A stretch of 64,000 nucleotides of DNA from Azolla caroliniana. Its lineage: Eukaryota; Polypodiophyta. The notes under the pieces were generated by a model, which had not been told where the DNA came from, searched no databases, and worked only from the letters and a program-made list of their open reading frames with translations. A program made the position numbers and the translations under genes. Location: positions 22,010,001 to 22,074,000 of the forward strand of contig JBHGNT010000010.1 in assembly GCA_043228905.1 (NCBI GenBank). Direction: 5' to 3'. Shown here one piece after another: positions 1 to 11,698 of this stretch (position 1 is the first letter of the stretch; every line of letters starts with the position of its first letter).

Positions 1-802
1 CCTGATGAATGCCCGGTTATGCCCGGAAGAAGTGAACGTTGCTTTCGACACTACCGATGAGTTGTGGCACAAGAGACTGTGTCACATGAGCGAGAAGGGG
101 ATGAAGAGGCTTGCCGATGAAAACCTTATTTCGGTGAAGAACGTGCACCTTGAGAAGTGCACTGACTAATTGGCCGGTAAGCAAAACCGAACCTCCTTTC
201 GCTCAAGGCCACCTATGAGACGTAATGCACCACTGGAGCTGGTGCATACCGATGTGTGTCAAGTGGACACGAAGTCACATGCCGGATCGCAGTACTTCAT
301 GACGTTCATAGATGACCACAACCGGAAGCTGTGGGCCACACCGTTGAAGACGAAAGATCAAGTGTTATCCGTCTTCAAGGAGCTCCATGTAAGAGTGTAA
401 AGAGAAACCGGCCGAAAGCTGAAGGTGGTTCAAGTAGATAATGAAGGCGAATACCGGGGGTAGTTTGAGGAGTACTGCCACTCGAAGGGCATCCAACTCG
501 AATTTACCGTGCCGAAGACGCTAGAACTAAACGGGCTGGCCGAGAGGATGAACTGGACCATAATGGAGAGGGTTCGGAGTATGCTAGCACATGCTAAGTT
601 ACCCAAGAAGTTTTGGGTTGAGGCGTTGGGGACAACGACATACGTGATAAACAGATCACCCTTAGTGCCCTTGGATGGAGACACACCGCAGAGAGTGTGG
701 ACCGGTAAGGAAGTTTCTTATCGGCATCTGAAGGTGTTCGAGTGTCTCGCTTACGTGCATGTTGTAAAGGACCGGAGAACAAAGTTGGATCCAAAGTCCC
801 GG
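1..802 (+). pseudogene. Copia element B, pre-integrase and integrase part (broken, runs off left edge)
   Basis: Relic of a Ty1/copia polyprotein, closely related to the intact copy B1 at 15736-21063. Visible in order are the zinc-binding pre-integrase segment (ELWHKRLCHMSEKG, from nt 61), LELVHTDV with the first integrase aspartate (nt about 238), a second-aspartate motif altered from DNGGEY to DNEGEY (nt about 437) and NGLAERMN with the catalytic glutamate (nt about 532). Stop codons lie at 166-168, 398-400 and 461-463, so no integrase can be made. The frame is cut at 802 by a solo LTR and resumes at 1574. The gag and 5' LTR lie left of the window. Confidence 0.9.
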
Positions 803-1392
803 TGTCGTGAAGAATTTCAGCCAGAGGCGAAAACCGGGAAACATTGGCTACATCGGCGGGGTGCAACATGTGTACGCACCCATGTACATTTAGTGTGAAT
901 ATCGAGGGTGCCTTTATGGCGCTGAAGAGTAGTCAAGTCGGGACAGACGATCCCATGAAAGTCGGGATTTTGTCCCACATTGTAACGCATCCCTCTCCTT
1001 GTTCTATAAAAGGAAGGGAACGCCCTTTGTGGAGGGGTTGCCCATTTTGCGATAGAGGGTATACCGTTAGGTTTAGAGTTAGGTTCTTCTTCTTCTCATT
1101 CTTCATGTTTCGCTTAGGGTTTGCTTTGGTTCGGCCTCCTGTGCAAGACCCCGCTCGACGCGACGAGCTGAGAGCTCCCCGACGGCGGCTTGGCAGCAGA
1201 CGACTACTGTAACCTACCTCAGTCCGGCTCGAAGCCAGGAATGTATTCCTTCTGTTTATACATATATATATATTTGCGTCTGTCTGTGTATATTCGCGTC
1301 TATGTTCGTGTCGGGTGTTTCCCCTTTCCTGCATTTCCTGTACATGAGGGCGCGAGGCGGGTCAACATGTGTGTGTGTGCGTGAGTCGGTGT

Positions 1393-1441
<49 letters not shown>

Positions 1442-1573
1442 CTCGGTTGCTTCCGGTGTGCTTCTGAGATGTCCCCGGGAACGGTGAAGCCCGACTTCCT
1501 ACGCTCCAACACTCCTTAGTCCAAGACCCCCGTGGTCCCGCCCTTCTACATGCACGCGCGTAATAATGCGACA
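803..1573 (+). mobile_element. Solo LTR inserted in element B
   Basis: The integrase frame of B stops matching B1 at 802 and resumes at 1574. The inserted 771 bp begin TGTCG and end CGACA, a usual LTR terminal inverted repeat. A TATA box (TATAAAAG, 1005-1012) lies about 200 bp in, and a CT microsatellite fills 1398-1438. The flanks give only an imperfect duplication (ccgg/tcgg). There is no internal coding sequence, so this fits an LTR left by LTR-LTR recombination. The parent superfamily is not identified. Confidence 0.7.
1005..1012 (+). promoter_or_regulatory. TATA box of the solo LTR
   Basis: The sequence TATAAAAG sits in the position expected for the U3/R border of the LTR at 803-1573. 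Confidence 0.55.
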
Positions 1574-1742
1574 TCGGCCTTGCATATTCCTCAGATACGA
1601 CAAGACCCTTGTCGATTGGGAGTCGGAGAAGAAGATAATGAACTCCGAGTTGACCGGTAAGGATCGGTTTGATGAGATTCAGACCTACCCGACTAAGAGC
1701 CGGTTGAGAGTCGAGGAACCGGCCGGTTACTGTGAGGATACC
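1574..1742 (+). pseudogene. Copia element B, post-integrase linker
   Basis: This segment matches B1 from the LHIFLGY region through the acidic linker between integrase and RT (B1 about 18450-18690), with frameshifts. It ends at the 5-bp duplication atacc (1738-1742) next to the 5' LTR of nested element A. B continues at 7735. Confidence 0.85.
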
Positions 1743-2029
1743 TGTCGAGCGCCAAGCTCAACCGGATCCGGATCGGCTGAATAAGCCTGGGCTGGATCGG
1801 CATCCAGAAGGATTAGCCGGTGAGCTAGATCGGACAACAACCGGAAGCCTAGTAGTAGCCTAGACTACTAGGTAGTTAATAGTCTCGTAGTTAGTGTCAA
1901 ACGCTCGAGTGAGCATTGAAGTACGTGGTGCTTCTGTCAATCCTCTTAGGACTTGTATAAATAGTGCTATTGAGCACGATGTATGTAAAGAGTTTTCAAG
2001 AGTTATTTTGAATAGAGTTTTTCGTTATG

Positions 2030-2068
<39 letters not shown>

Positions 2069-2154
2069 GCGTACTGCGTATATTCAAGCTCTCCATTAAA
2101 CTTGTGTTTCTGTGTTTTTCGGTTTTCTATTGCTTCCGCACATAATCTTTTACA
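1743..2154 (+). repeat. 5' LTR of element A
   Basis: The segment begins tgtcgagcgcc and ends ttttaca. It carries a TATA-like tgtataaatag and a CT tract at about 2035-2066. It pairs with the 3' LTR at 7308-7729. Confidence 0.92.
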
Positions 2155-2166
2155 TGGTATCAGAGC
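2155..2166 (+). other. Primer-binding site of element A
   Basis: TGGTATCAGAGC starts at the first base after the LTR. It is the usual plant copia site complementary to the 3' part of initiator tRNA-Met. Confidence 0.9.
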
Positions 2167-2236
2167 GCGAGGGTTGAGAACCTTTGCAGCCGATATCAAC
2201 ATCTGAAGACAAACCCTAAGAATAGAAAAAGAAGTA

Positions 2237-3190
2237 ATGGATAGAGGCATGACTAGCTCGCTTCCTACCGAGAAGCTTGACAGAAACAACTACGCGTCTT
2301 GGTCATACAAGATGCACCAATACTTGCTTGGGCATGGATACTGGAGCTATGTCGACGGAGCAAATGACACAACACCCGATTCGACACACAAAGACTTCCC
2401 TGCTTGGGAACAGTCGGCAAGCAGAGTTCTCTACTGCTTTGTGTCTTGTGTGGGCGAACAACTTCTGAGCTATATTTGGGATGCGAAAACGCCGAAGGAT
2501 GCTTGGGAAAATCTAAAGAAGTTTTTCGCCGCAAGCACCACAACCAGGAAGCTTCAACTCCGACAAGAGTTGAGTAACTTGCGACAACGCGATTTGTCGG
2601 TGGCTGACTACACCTCAAGGATCAAAGATATATGCGATTCCTTAGCCTCCATCGATGTGAATGTTGAGGAAGGCGAAATGGTGTAGATCTGTCTCAGGGG
2701 TCTAGTGTCGAAGTTCGGAGCGTTCCGAATGGTAGTATGTACAAGGGAGAATACGCCGTGATTTTTCGACTTATAGTTGATGCCGGTGTATCAACAAGTG
2801 CACCCATCGACAATCGGATGCTGTACACGGAGGCGGATCGGCCCCGTGGGTGTGGTGGATGAGGCGGGTCGGCTCGCAATGGTAGCGACTGGCAAGAGCA
2901 GGACCAAAGGCACAGAGAACGTGCCGACATCAGTTCCAGACCCTCCACAACCAGGGGGAGTTAAGGCGGCGCCGAAGGCTGGCAAGCAAAGGCCAACACG
3001 GAATGCTGGTACTATGGTAAAAAGGGCCACAGAGAAAGCGAGTGTTGGAAGAAGCGCGCCGATTCGGACAGATCTGGATCCGGCAAGCCCGACAATACTC
3101 ACATTACGCAGAAACCTGAACAACCGAGAGTCGTCGAAACCGGAGATCACACTCCTCACCCAATCGTGCATGTCGGAGAAGTCCCCTTGA
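2237..3190 (+). pseudogene. Element A gag (broken)
   Basis: The open part (2237-2686, 149 aa) is a copia capsid region of the UBN2/retrotran_gag type, with KLDRNNYASW, YWSYVDGA and KLQLRQEL. A TAG ends it at 2684-2686 and the frame goes on with ICLRGL. A nucleocapsid zinc knuckle survives near 3002-3055, but its second cysteine is tyrosine (CWYYGKKGHRESEC), so the knuckle is probably dead. Confidence 0.85.
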
Positions 3191-4160
3191 GCCACGTCGG
3201 ACAGAGGGGGAAGCTGATGAATGTATTAACTATCACGAAGAACCTGGTGTCAGTTGGTCATATTGTTGACGAGGGGATGCAGGTGCAGTTTACGCACCTT
3301 GGGTGCTTCATCGAGGAAGAGGGCCAGATTATTGTGCAAGGGCGCAGAGACGGGAGCATGTTCATCCTTGATACCAATGACGTAGGCACCGCCTTGTTCG
3401 CCAAAGGACAAAAGGTCGAATCGGACATCGGCTTGTGGCACAAGCGGATCGACCACGTCAGTTACTAGAGGCTTCAAGACCTGCAAACGAAACAAGTCGT
3501 TTTCGGTTTGCCGAAATTTAGCGGCCTGAAGCCTGCTAACTCGGGAAGCAACACCGGCTTCCATTCCCCATCGAACAAAACCGTAGCCGTAACAAGCTCG
3601 ACCTTATTCATTCGGATGTATGGGGACTGGCACAAAACGTTTGTCTTGGCGGGAGTCGGTATTTCGTCTCCTTCATCGACGATTATAGCCGGCACACATG
3701 GATCTACCTGATTGAGTAGAAGAGCGAAGTCTTCAAGTGTTTCCGGAACCTGTAAAGGTTGGTTGAACGGGAAACGGAGAGGAAGATCAAGTGCTCGCGG
3801 TCGGATGGCGGAAAAGAATATTTTTTTGGTCAATTCAACAGTTATCTGCAGCAAAAAGGAATTCAGAGAGAGTTCAGCTGCAGATACACACCGGAGCAAA
3901 ACGGTGTGGCCAAAAGGAAGAACCGGTCGATTGTCGATGCGACAAGGGCAATGCTGGAGGAGAAGAGCATGCCGCACTTCTACTGGGCGGAGGCAGTCCG
4001 GACGACCATCTACATCCAAAACCGGATCGGTGACAAGGTGTCTGCGCATGAGCTGTATTTCGGACGCAAGCCGAATTTGAGACACCTTCGGATATTCGGT
4101 AGCATTGCATATGTGCATTGCAAAGTCGGAGAAATGCATCTTGGTCGGTTACTCGAATGA
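3166..4160 (+). pseudogene. Element A protease/pre-integrase and integrase (broken)
   Basis: Relics include ITKNLVSVGHIV and a pre-integrase LWHKRIDHVSY that ends at a TAG (3466-3468). Integrase core pieces follow in shifted frames, with SDGGKEYFFGQF near 3802 and NGVAKRKNRSI near 3900, where the usual AERKN has become AKRKN and so loses the catalytic glutamate. Frameshifts separate these pieces. Confidence 0.85.
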
Positions 4161-5560
4161 GAAAAAGGGGTATAAATGTTATAACCCCCGAACGAAGCAG
4201 GTCCGAGTTAGCCGGGATGTTGAGTTTGATGAGATGGCATCATGGTATGCCTTACCGGCTCCGACTTTCGACCCTGACCCGATACCGGAGGATGAGGCTA
4301 GTGAGCCTGAACTGATCCAGTTAGAAGATGAAGGGTTCGAGACTCTAGATGAGAGTCCGGATTCGTTTCGGTTGAGTGGACCGAATGAGCGGCTGAGTCG
4401 GGATGACCAGTTGGATGAGGAACCGACGAGTAATGGAGACTCTGCCGTGCTCTTCCCGTGCAAGGAACCGAGGAGACGATTCACGCGCAAAGAGAAGGGG
4501 AAGAAGAGGATGCCGGAATACGAAACCGGCAACGATGAGTCGGATTGGAGCGAATCTGACTTAGGAACGGATGAAGGCGGATATTCGGGAACGAAGTCCG
4601 ACCTGGCCAAGAAGGGCCCCAAACCGGGTAATACCAAGTTACGCCGGTCTTCCCACCTGAAGAATTCCATTACGCGGTACAGGTACAATGAGTACATGGC
4701 GCATCACTATGCGTACATGACCAAGGTGGCGGAAGTGCGTGAGCCGGAGAGCTACGCAGAAGCGGCAAAGGACGCAAATTGGCGTGCCGCTATGAAGGAA
4801 GAAATGCGGGCACTCGATGCCAACGACACATGGGACCTAGTTGACCATCCTCGACATTGTAAACCGATCGGATGTAAGTGGGTGTATAAGGTAAAGTACA
4901 ATGCTGACGGTTCGGTTAAATGGTACAAGGCCCGGTTAGTGCCGAAGGGATATGCGCAGACCCACGGAATCGACTACGACGAGACCTTCGCTCCAGTAGC
5001 AAAGATGACGACGGTTCGTGTGGTGCTGGTGGTTGCTGCGGCAAGGGGGTGGCATCTTCACCAGATGGACGTGAAGAATGCATTTCTTCAAGGCGATCTT
5101 GAAGAAGAGGTCTTTATGACCCAACCCCCCGGTTTGTAGTCGGAGATGAACAAGTTGGCGGTATGCCGGCTGAAGAAGTCACTTTATGGCTTGAAGCAAG
5201 CCCCCCGAGCTTGGAATGTGAAGATCACGCACCGATTGCGTAAGATGGGGTTTGCAGCCTCTAAGTCCTCTAAGTCTGAGTCTTTGTTGTTCATCAGACA
5301 AGGTCCAGACGGTCCGGTTTGCATCTTGTTGTATGTTGATGATCTGGTCATCACCGGACCCGGACTCGATGAAATCAGCCGAGTCAAGTCCCAACTCTCA
5401 GACGCATTTGAGATGAAGGACATGGGGGTCTTCACTATTTCCTTGGGATCAAGGTGATCCGAACCCCCAACGGCATATTGCTCTCACAAAGACACTATGT
5501 GTTAAATATGCTATACAAGTTCGGCATGACGAAATGCCGACTTGTCTCTACGCCCCTGGA
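4105..5560 (+). pseudogene. Element A reverse transcriptase, first copy
   Basis: Open from 4105 to 5139: integrase C-terminal part, acidic linker, then the RVT_2 start ([41 protein letters not shown]). A TAG at 5137-5139 interrupts the palm. The frame goes on at 5146 with CRLKKSLYGLKQAPRAWN and the catalytic YVDD near 5332, then breaks near 5455. Confidence 0.9.
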
Positions 5561-6054
5561 CCAGATGGACGTGAAGAATGTATTTCTTCAAGACGATCTT
5601 GAAGAAGAGGTCTTTATGACCCAACCCCCCAGTTTCCAATCGGAGATAAACAAGTCGGCAGTATGCCGGCTGAAGAAGTCACTTTATGGCCTAAAGCAAG
5701 TTCCCCGAGCTTGGAATGCGAAGATCATGCACCAGTTGCGTAAGATGGGGTTTGCGGCCTCCAAGTCCGGCTCTTCGTTGTTCATCCGGCAAGGTTCGGA
5801 TGGTCCGGTTTGCATCTTGCTATATGTTGATGATCTAGTCATCACCAGACCCGAACTCGATGAAATCAGTTGAGTCAAGTCCCAGCTGTTGGATGCATTT
5901 GAGATGAAGGACCTGGGGGACCTTCACTATTTCCTTGGGATTGAGGTGATCCGAACCCCCGACAACATATTTCTCTCACAAAGACACTATGTGTTGAACA
6001 TGATGTACAAGTTCAGCATGACGGAATGCCGACTGATCTCCACACCACTAGATC
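5061..6054 (+). repeat. 500-bp tandem duplication inside element A RT
   Basis: The segment starting ccagatggacgtgaagaatg occurs at 5061 and again at 5561, exactly 500 bp later. Both copies carry the [16 protein letters not shown] and YVDD blocks, with scattered substitutions. The second copy has lost the in-frame TAG seen in the first, so the duplication came before some of the decay. Confidence 0.9.
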
Positions 6055-6680
6055 GGAACTAGAAGCTTCGTCCCGACTCCGGACCGGCCTACGATGAGAA
6101 ACGGTTTCGACAAATCGTCAGAAGCCGTATATATCTGACAATCACCCGACCCGACATCAATTACCCGGTCGGCGTAATCAGCCAATATATGTAGAAGCCA
6201 ACCGTGGAGCACCTTCCGTGCGCGCATTGAATTTTGCGATATGTGAGCGGCACGAAGCACCGGGGACTGTTATACCGGCATGGTATAACTGAAGAATTTG
6301 CCGGCTACACCGATGCCGACTGGGCTGGCGATGCATCGGATCGCCGATCCACCTTAGGATATATGTTTTCCCTTGGTAGCGCGGTTGTTGCGTGGAGCAG
6401 CAAAAAGCAGCCAACAATGGCCCTTTCAAGCACTGAGGCTGAATACCAGGGTGCTACAGTTGCCACCTGTGAAGCCATTTGGCTTCGGCGATTGTTGAAA
6501 GACCTTCGGATCGAGGTGCCGACCTCGATCCTGATCTACTACGACAACATAAGCAGCATACAGCTCGCCAAGAGCCCTGTATTCCATGCTCGCACAAAGC
6601 ACATAGAAGTGCACTACCACTTCGTGGGTGAGCGTGTTCTGAGCGGTGAAGTCGAACTTCGGTATGTTCATACAGATTGA
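6055..6680 (+). pseudogene. Element A RNase H
   Basis: The open segment 6234-6680 is a copia RNase [47 protein letters not shown] and HARTKHIEVHYHFV, ending RYVHTD followed by TGA. Bases 6055-6233 carry the connecting RT thumb in broken frames. Confidence 0.9.
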
Positions 6681-7307
6681 CAAGTTGCTGACATCTTCAC
6701 CAAACCGCTCAGATCGGACAAGTTGCAGCACTTCATCGAAATGCTTGGTGTTCAGCATCTCGACGTGCCACACTTAAGGGGGAGAACGGGCAAAGACACT
6801 GGAACGGGCAAAGGCAAAGAAACTGCCGCTTGTGCCGGTGAGGGAAGAACTGACAAAGGGGGAGACAAGAAGAAGGCCAAGACCCGGACATGGTCCAATG
6901 TGGTAAAGGGTTTGGAACCGGAAGACGAATCGGGAGCGATCGATTCAGACAAGAGCTGGAACGAATCGGAGACAACCGATTCGGTTCAATAAAAGGATAT
7001 GGAAGAACCGGATCAATTAAAGGCCAAGAGGACGAGAAGGCAACGAAAGTCGACGCCAACACGAAGGAATTGACGAATCGACAAGCCCCGAAGTCACAAC
7101 AGCGAGGGAGCTGAATTGGGCCTGTTGAAAAGACAAGCCGACCGAGGAGGTCGAGGCACGCAAAACTAGAGGGGTCGCGGCAAACGGGACCGGACCGGAC
7201 GAGGAGCATGAGCGAGGCGGAGTGACGCTAGAAAGAGCTGGGTGGAAGGACTGGTTGCCATGGAAACTGACACTATGGTCCGACCACAAGTTGAGCTTGA
7301 GGGGGAG
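6681..7307 (+). other. Element A 3' untranslated region and polypurine tract
   Basis: Relics of the pol C-terminus (IFTKPLRSD) occur just after the stop. The rest is GA-rich noncoding DNA with no convincing reading frame. It ends in the polypurine tract ttgagggggag (7297-7307) that primes plus-strand synthesis. Confidence 0.7.
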
Positions 7308-7591
7308 TGTTGAGCGCCAAGCTCAACCGGATCCGGATCGGTTGAATAAGCCTGAGCCAGTGAGCCAGTGAGCTAGGGAGCCGGTTAGCTAGATCGGATA
7401 GCAACTGGAAGCCTAGTAGTAGCCTAGACTACTAGGTAGTTAGTAGTCTCGTAGTTAGTGTCAAACGCTCGAGTGAGCATTGAAGTACGCGGTACTTCTG
7501 TCAGTCCTCTTAAGACTTGTATAAATAGTGTTGTTGAGCATGTTGGATGTACAGAGTTTTCAAGAGTTATTTTGAATAGAGTTTTCGTTTT

Positions 7592-7641
<50 letters not shown>

Positions 7642-7729
7642 CCACGTACTACGTATATTCAAGCTCTCCATTAAACCCGCGTTTCTGTGTTTTTCGGTTT
7701 TCTATTGCTTCCGCACATAATCTTTTACA
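7308..7729 (+). repeat. 3' LTR of element A
   Basis: The segment begins tgttgagcgcc and ends ttttaca, followed by the target duplication atact (7730-7734). A 7-bp palindrome, GAAGTAC-GCG-GTACTTC, lies upstream of its TATA box. A long CT tract spans about 7592-7640. Confidence 0.92.
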
Positions 7730-7734
7730 ATACT

Positions 7735-9484
7735 GAACCGACAGAAGAAGAAGAGGAAGCTGAAACTAGAACCGGCCAAGACCCCGAATCGGATTCAGAT
7801 GAAGAACAAACAGAGGAGCTGGTTGCCCAAAGCCAAAGACGGAGATATCCTCTCAGAGAGAGAAGGGCTCCCCGGAGATTTCCTAATGCAGAGCATGTGT
7901 TGCTAACCAATGAGGGGGATCCGGAAAGTTTCGAAGAAGCAAAGGAGGACACCCATAGCCGCAAATGGTTGAGTGCCATGCAGGACGAGATGGATTCCCT
8001 GCATGAGAACCAGACGTATGAATTGGTGGAGTTGCTGAAAGGAAAGAGGGCACTCCGAAACAAGTGGGTGTACAAGCTGAAACCGGGAGATGTTGGAAAC
8101 CCCCCGAGATACAAAGCCAAGATTGTGGTGAAGGGGTTCCAGCAGAAGAAGGGTGTGGACTTTGATGAGATATTTTCCCTGGTAGTAAAGATGACTTCCA
8201 TTCGGACGGTGCTGAGCATAGCGGCGGGCATGGACCTCGAGGTAGAGTAGTTAGACGTGAAGACGGTGTTCCTCCACAGCGACCTCGAAGAGGAGATCTA
8301 CATGCAATAACTGGAGGGATTTGTGAAGAAAGGGAAGGAGCACCTGGTTTGCCGGTTGATGAAGAGCCTCTACGGTTTGAAGTAGGCTCCCCAACAATGG
8401 TACCGGAAGTTTGACTCCATGACGGATCAAGGATACCACAAGACGCAGGCCGATCACTGCGTGTTTGGGAAGAAGTTTGAAGGTGGAGACTTCCGGATAC
8501 TCCTCCTGTACGTGGACCACATGTTGATCGTCAGACGAGACCAAGTCAAGATACGGATGTTGAAGCAAGCTTTGAACTGGACCTTCTCAATGAAAGACTT
8601 GGGTCTGGCAAGACAGATACTGGGGATGCATATCATCCGGGACCGGTCAAAGAAGCAATTGTGGTTGTCACAGGAGAAATACGTGACAAAGGTGCTTCAG
8701 CAGTTCAACATGTCAGATGCGAAACCGGTCGGATCGACACTCCCGGCAAATTGCAGGTTATCCGGTAAGAAAAGCTTGAAGACGAAGGCAGAGAAGGCGT
8801 ATATGATGAAGATACCATATGCCTTTGTCGTCGGGAGCTTAATGTACACAATGGTGTGTACCCGACCGGATATCGGATACGCAGTCGGAGTGGTGAGCCG
8901 ATTTATGAGCAATCCCGACAAGGAGCACTAGAATGCAGTAAAATGGATACTCTGATACTTGAAAGGCACCTCAAGTATGTGTCTCCTATTCGGCTCTGTT
9001 AAACCCAACTTTACGGTTTCACCGATTTAGATATGTCAGCTAATGCGGATACTAGCCGGTCAACATCAGGATATGCTATGACATATGCATGGGGAACTGT
9101 TTCGTGGCAATCGAGGTTGCAGAAGATGGTTGCGTTGTCAACCACGGAAGCGGAGTACATGGCAACTGTTGAAGCCAACAAGGAAATACTATGGATGAAG
9201 GACTTCATCAAAGAGCTAGGGATCCGACAAGAGGAATACCGGCTCTATTGCGACAGTCAAAGTGCTATCCACCTTGTGAAGAACGCGACGTATCATTCCA
9301 GGGCGAAGCACATCTAGCGGAGGTACCACTAGATCCGGGAGCGAGTGGAAGATTGAGAGTTTGTGCTTACTAAGATCCACACGGAGGAGAATGGATCAGA
9401 TATGCTGACCAAAGTGCTGACACCTGACAAGCTAGATGCATGCCGAAAGAGGATCGAATTGACGAGGCATCCCATGCCAGAGTG
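7735..9484 (+). pseudogene. Copia element B, RT and RNase H (broken)
   Basis: B resumes directly after the duplication of A. Open at first (to 8250), it shows YPLRERRAPRRFP and the RVT_2 start RALRNKWVYKLKPGD. Stops then occur at 8248-8250 and near 8307. The catalytic YVDD has become YVDH (8509-8520), which alone would kill the polymerase. RNase H relics (STTEAEYMATVEA, LYCDSQSAIHL) run to about 9317. The degenerate C-terminus ends before the polypurine tract at about 9485-9494. Confidence 0.9.
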
Positions 9485-9495
9485 ACGGGGGAGTT

Positions 9496-10244
<749 letters not shown>

Positions 10245-11447
10245 CATGTCTCGTTGTTGCATAATGCACACATCTCTTCGTTCATTGCTTCGATCCATCG
10301 CGGGTCCTTTGCGGCTTTGGAAAAGGTTTCTGGCTCCCGTACTGTTGCCACCATCATAAATGCGTAATGGTACGCCATGTACTCATTGTTACAGCCGAAT
10401 CGGCTTACGAGGTTGTTTTCATGGGTGGATCAACGGAGTTTCTTGTTTGCGGATTCTAAGGCTTTCTTTACTCCGTTTGTCCGGATGTCAAGGCCTTCGA
10501 ACTCACTATCGAGGGAGTGAGTCGATTCAATGCCGTCGAAATGATTGTCTTCATACTCCGTCATTTTGGCCTTCCCTTTGGCTAGCTTCGGACTCGGTCG
10601 AGATGTGCTTTGATTGCTCGGAGGCTCTTGTGGTCCGCTCAGTCGGGTCGTGGTTGGACTTTCTTCGAACATGTGCGTAAGGCGAACTTCATCCTCTATC
10701 TCTTGTTCGACGGATTCCGGGTTGAGCGGAATCGGAGTCGAAGTTGTCTCTCGTGCATACCGGAATGCGGACTCGTCAAAAACAATGTCTTGACTTACGC
10801 GAACTTTTCGAGTTGAGGGGTTATAGCACTTGCACCCCTTTTGCTCCAGTGAGTATCCGATGAGGATACATTTCTCTAACTTCGGGTCGAGCTTTTGTCG
10901 CTTTTAGTCGGGGATGTGCACATACGGAATGGAGCCGAATATCCGAACATGCAATAGGTCCGACTTCTTTCCGAAAAACTTCTCATGCGGCGTGAGGTCA
11001 TGCACGACGGAGGTCGTATATCGATTCATGAGGTATATGACTGTGTTAGCCGCTACTGCCCAGTACGACTTCGGTAGGTGCTTTTCGTTAATCATGGTCT
11101 GTGCTACTTCGAGGATGTGCTGATTCTTTCGTTCGGCCATTTCGTTTTGTTGTGGCGTATGTCGACACGAAAACTCTCGCTGAATTCCTTCTTTTTGTAG
11201 ATACGCCACAACAAAACGAAATGGCCGAACGAAAGAATCGGCACATCCTCGAAGTAGCACAGACCATGATTAACGAAAGCACCTACCGAAGTCGTACTGG
11301 GCAGTAGCGGCTAACACAGTCATATACCTCATGAATCGATATACGACCTCCGTCGTGCATGACCTCACGCCGCAAAGGCACTGTACATGTCGACTCGTAG
11401 CTTTTTCGACTCCACTCTTAAATTTTTGGAAGTGTCCGAACACTTCA
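10245..11447 (-). pseudogene. Copia element D, integrase C-terminal part to RT start (broken)
   Basis: Read on the minus strand from 11447, integrase starts with EVFGHFQKFKSGVEKAT. It is disrupted by an inverted duplication (10986-11374), then goes on through QREFSCRHTPQQN, AERKN, the post-integrase CYNPSTRKVRV region, an acidic linker and the first RVT_2 residues (RWIEAMNEEM) near 10290. At 10245 it abuts the LTR of element B, so the rest of RT presumably lies beyond the left edge. The N-terminal half of D resumes at 28852 on the far side of transposon E. Confidence 0.85.
10986..11374. repeat. 175-bp near-perfect inverted repeat with 40-bp spacer
   Basis: The left arm 10986-11160 is the reverse complement of 11201-11374. 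I count two differences, one substitution and one single-base gap. The 40-bp spacer (11161-11200) holds the integrase sequence that normally precedes the arm. The arm encodes the copia integrase segment around AERKN and LTPHEKF. Confidence 0.93.
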
Positions 11448-11472
11448 GGGTAAAAGCATGCTAGTGGAAACA
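11448..11472 (+). repeat. Left terminal inverted repeat of E
   Basis: It starts GGGTAAAAGCATG and ends GTGGAAACA. It differs at three positions from the reverse complement of the right end. Confidence 0.88.
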
Positions 11473-11698
11473 CTATTATAGCTCATTAGCTACTAAAATG
11501 GCCATAGCTAATTAGTTATTTGTTTAGCTAGTCTTTTTTGTGGGAAAATCAAATATTTGAAAAATTAATTTATGAAAAAACTCAAATATTTGAACTTCTA
11601 TTTCAGACGTAGTGGAACTTGGGGAATAACACCATCATCTAAGGTCGACTTCAATGTCATCAATTTCCTGTTTAGCCTAAGTTTGATTTTGAACGCAG

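Larger units (their letters stand above)
1743..7729 (+). mobile_element. Nested Ty1/copia element A (complete, inactive)
   Basis: A 5987-bp LTR retrotransposon inserted in element B. It has a 5' LTR (1743-2154), a primer-binding site directly after it, gag, integrase, RT and RNase H relics, a polypurine tract (7297-7307) and a 3' LTR (7308-7729). The target duplication is atacc/atact. Stop codons, frameshifts and a 500-bp tandem duplication in RT make it non-autonomous. The two LTRs differ at many sites, far more than those of B1, so this is an older insertion. Its gag resembles that of elements D and F rather than B. Confidence 0.93.
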
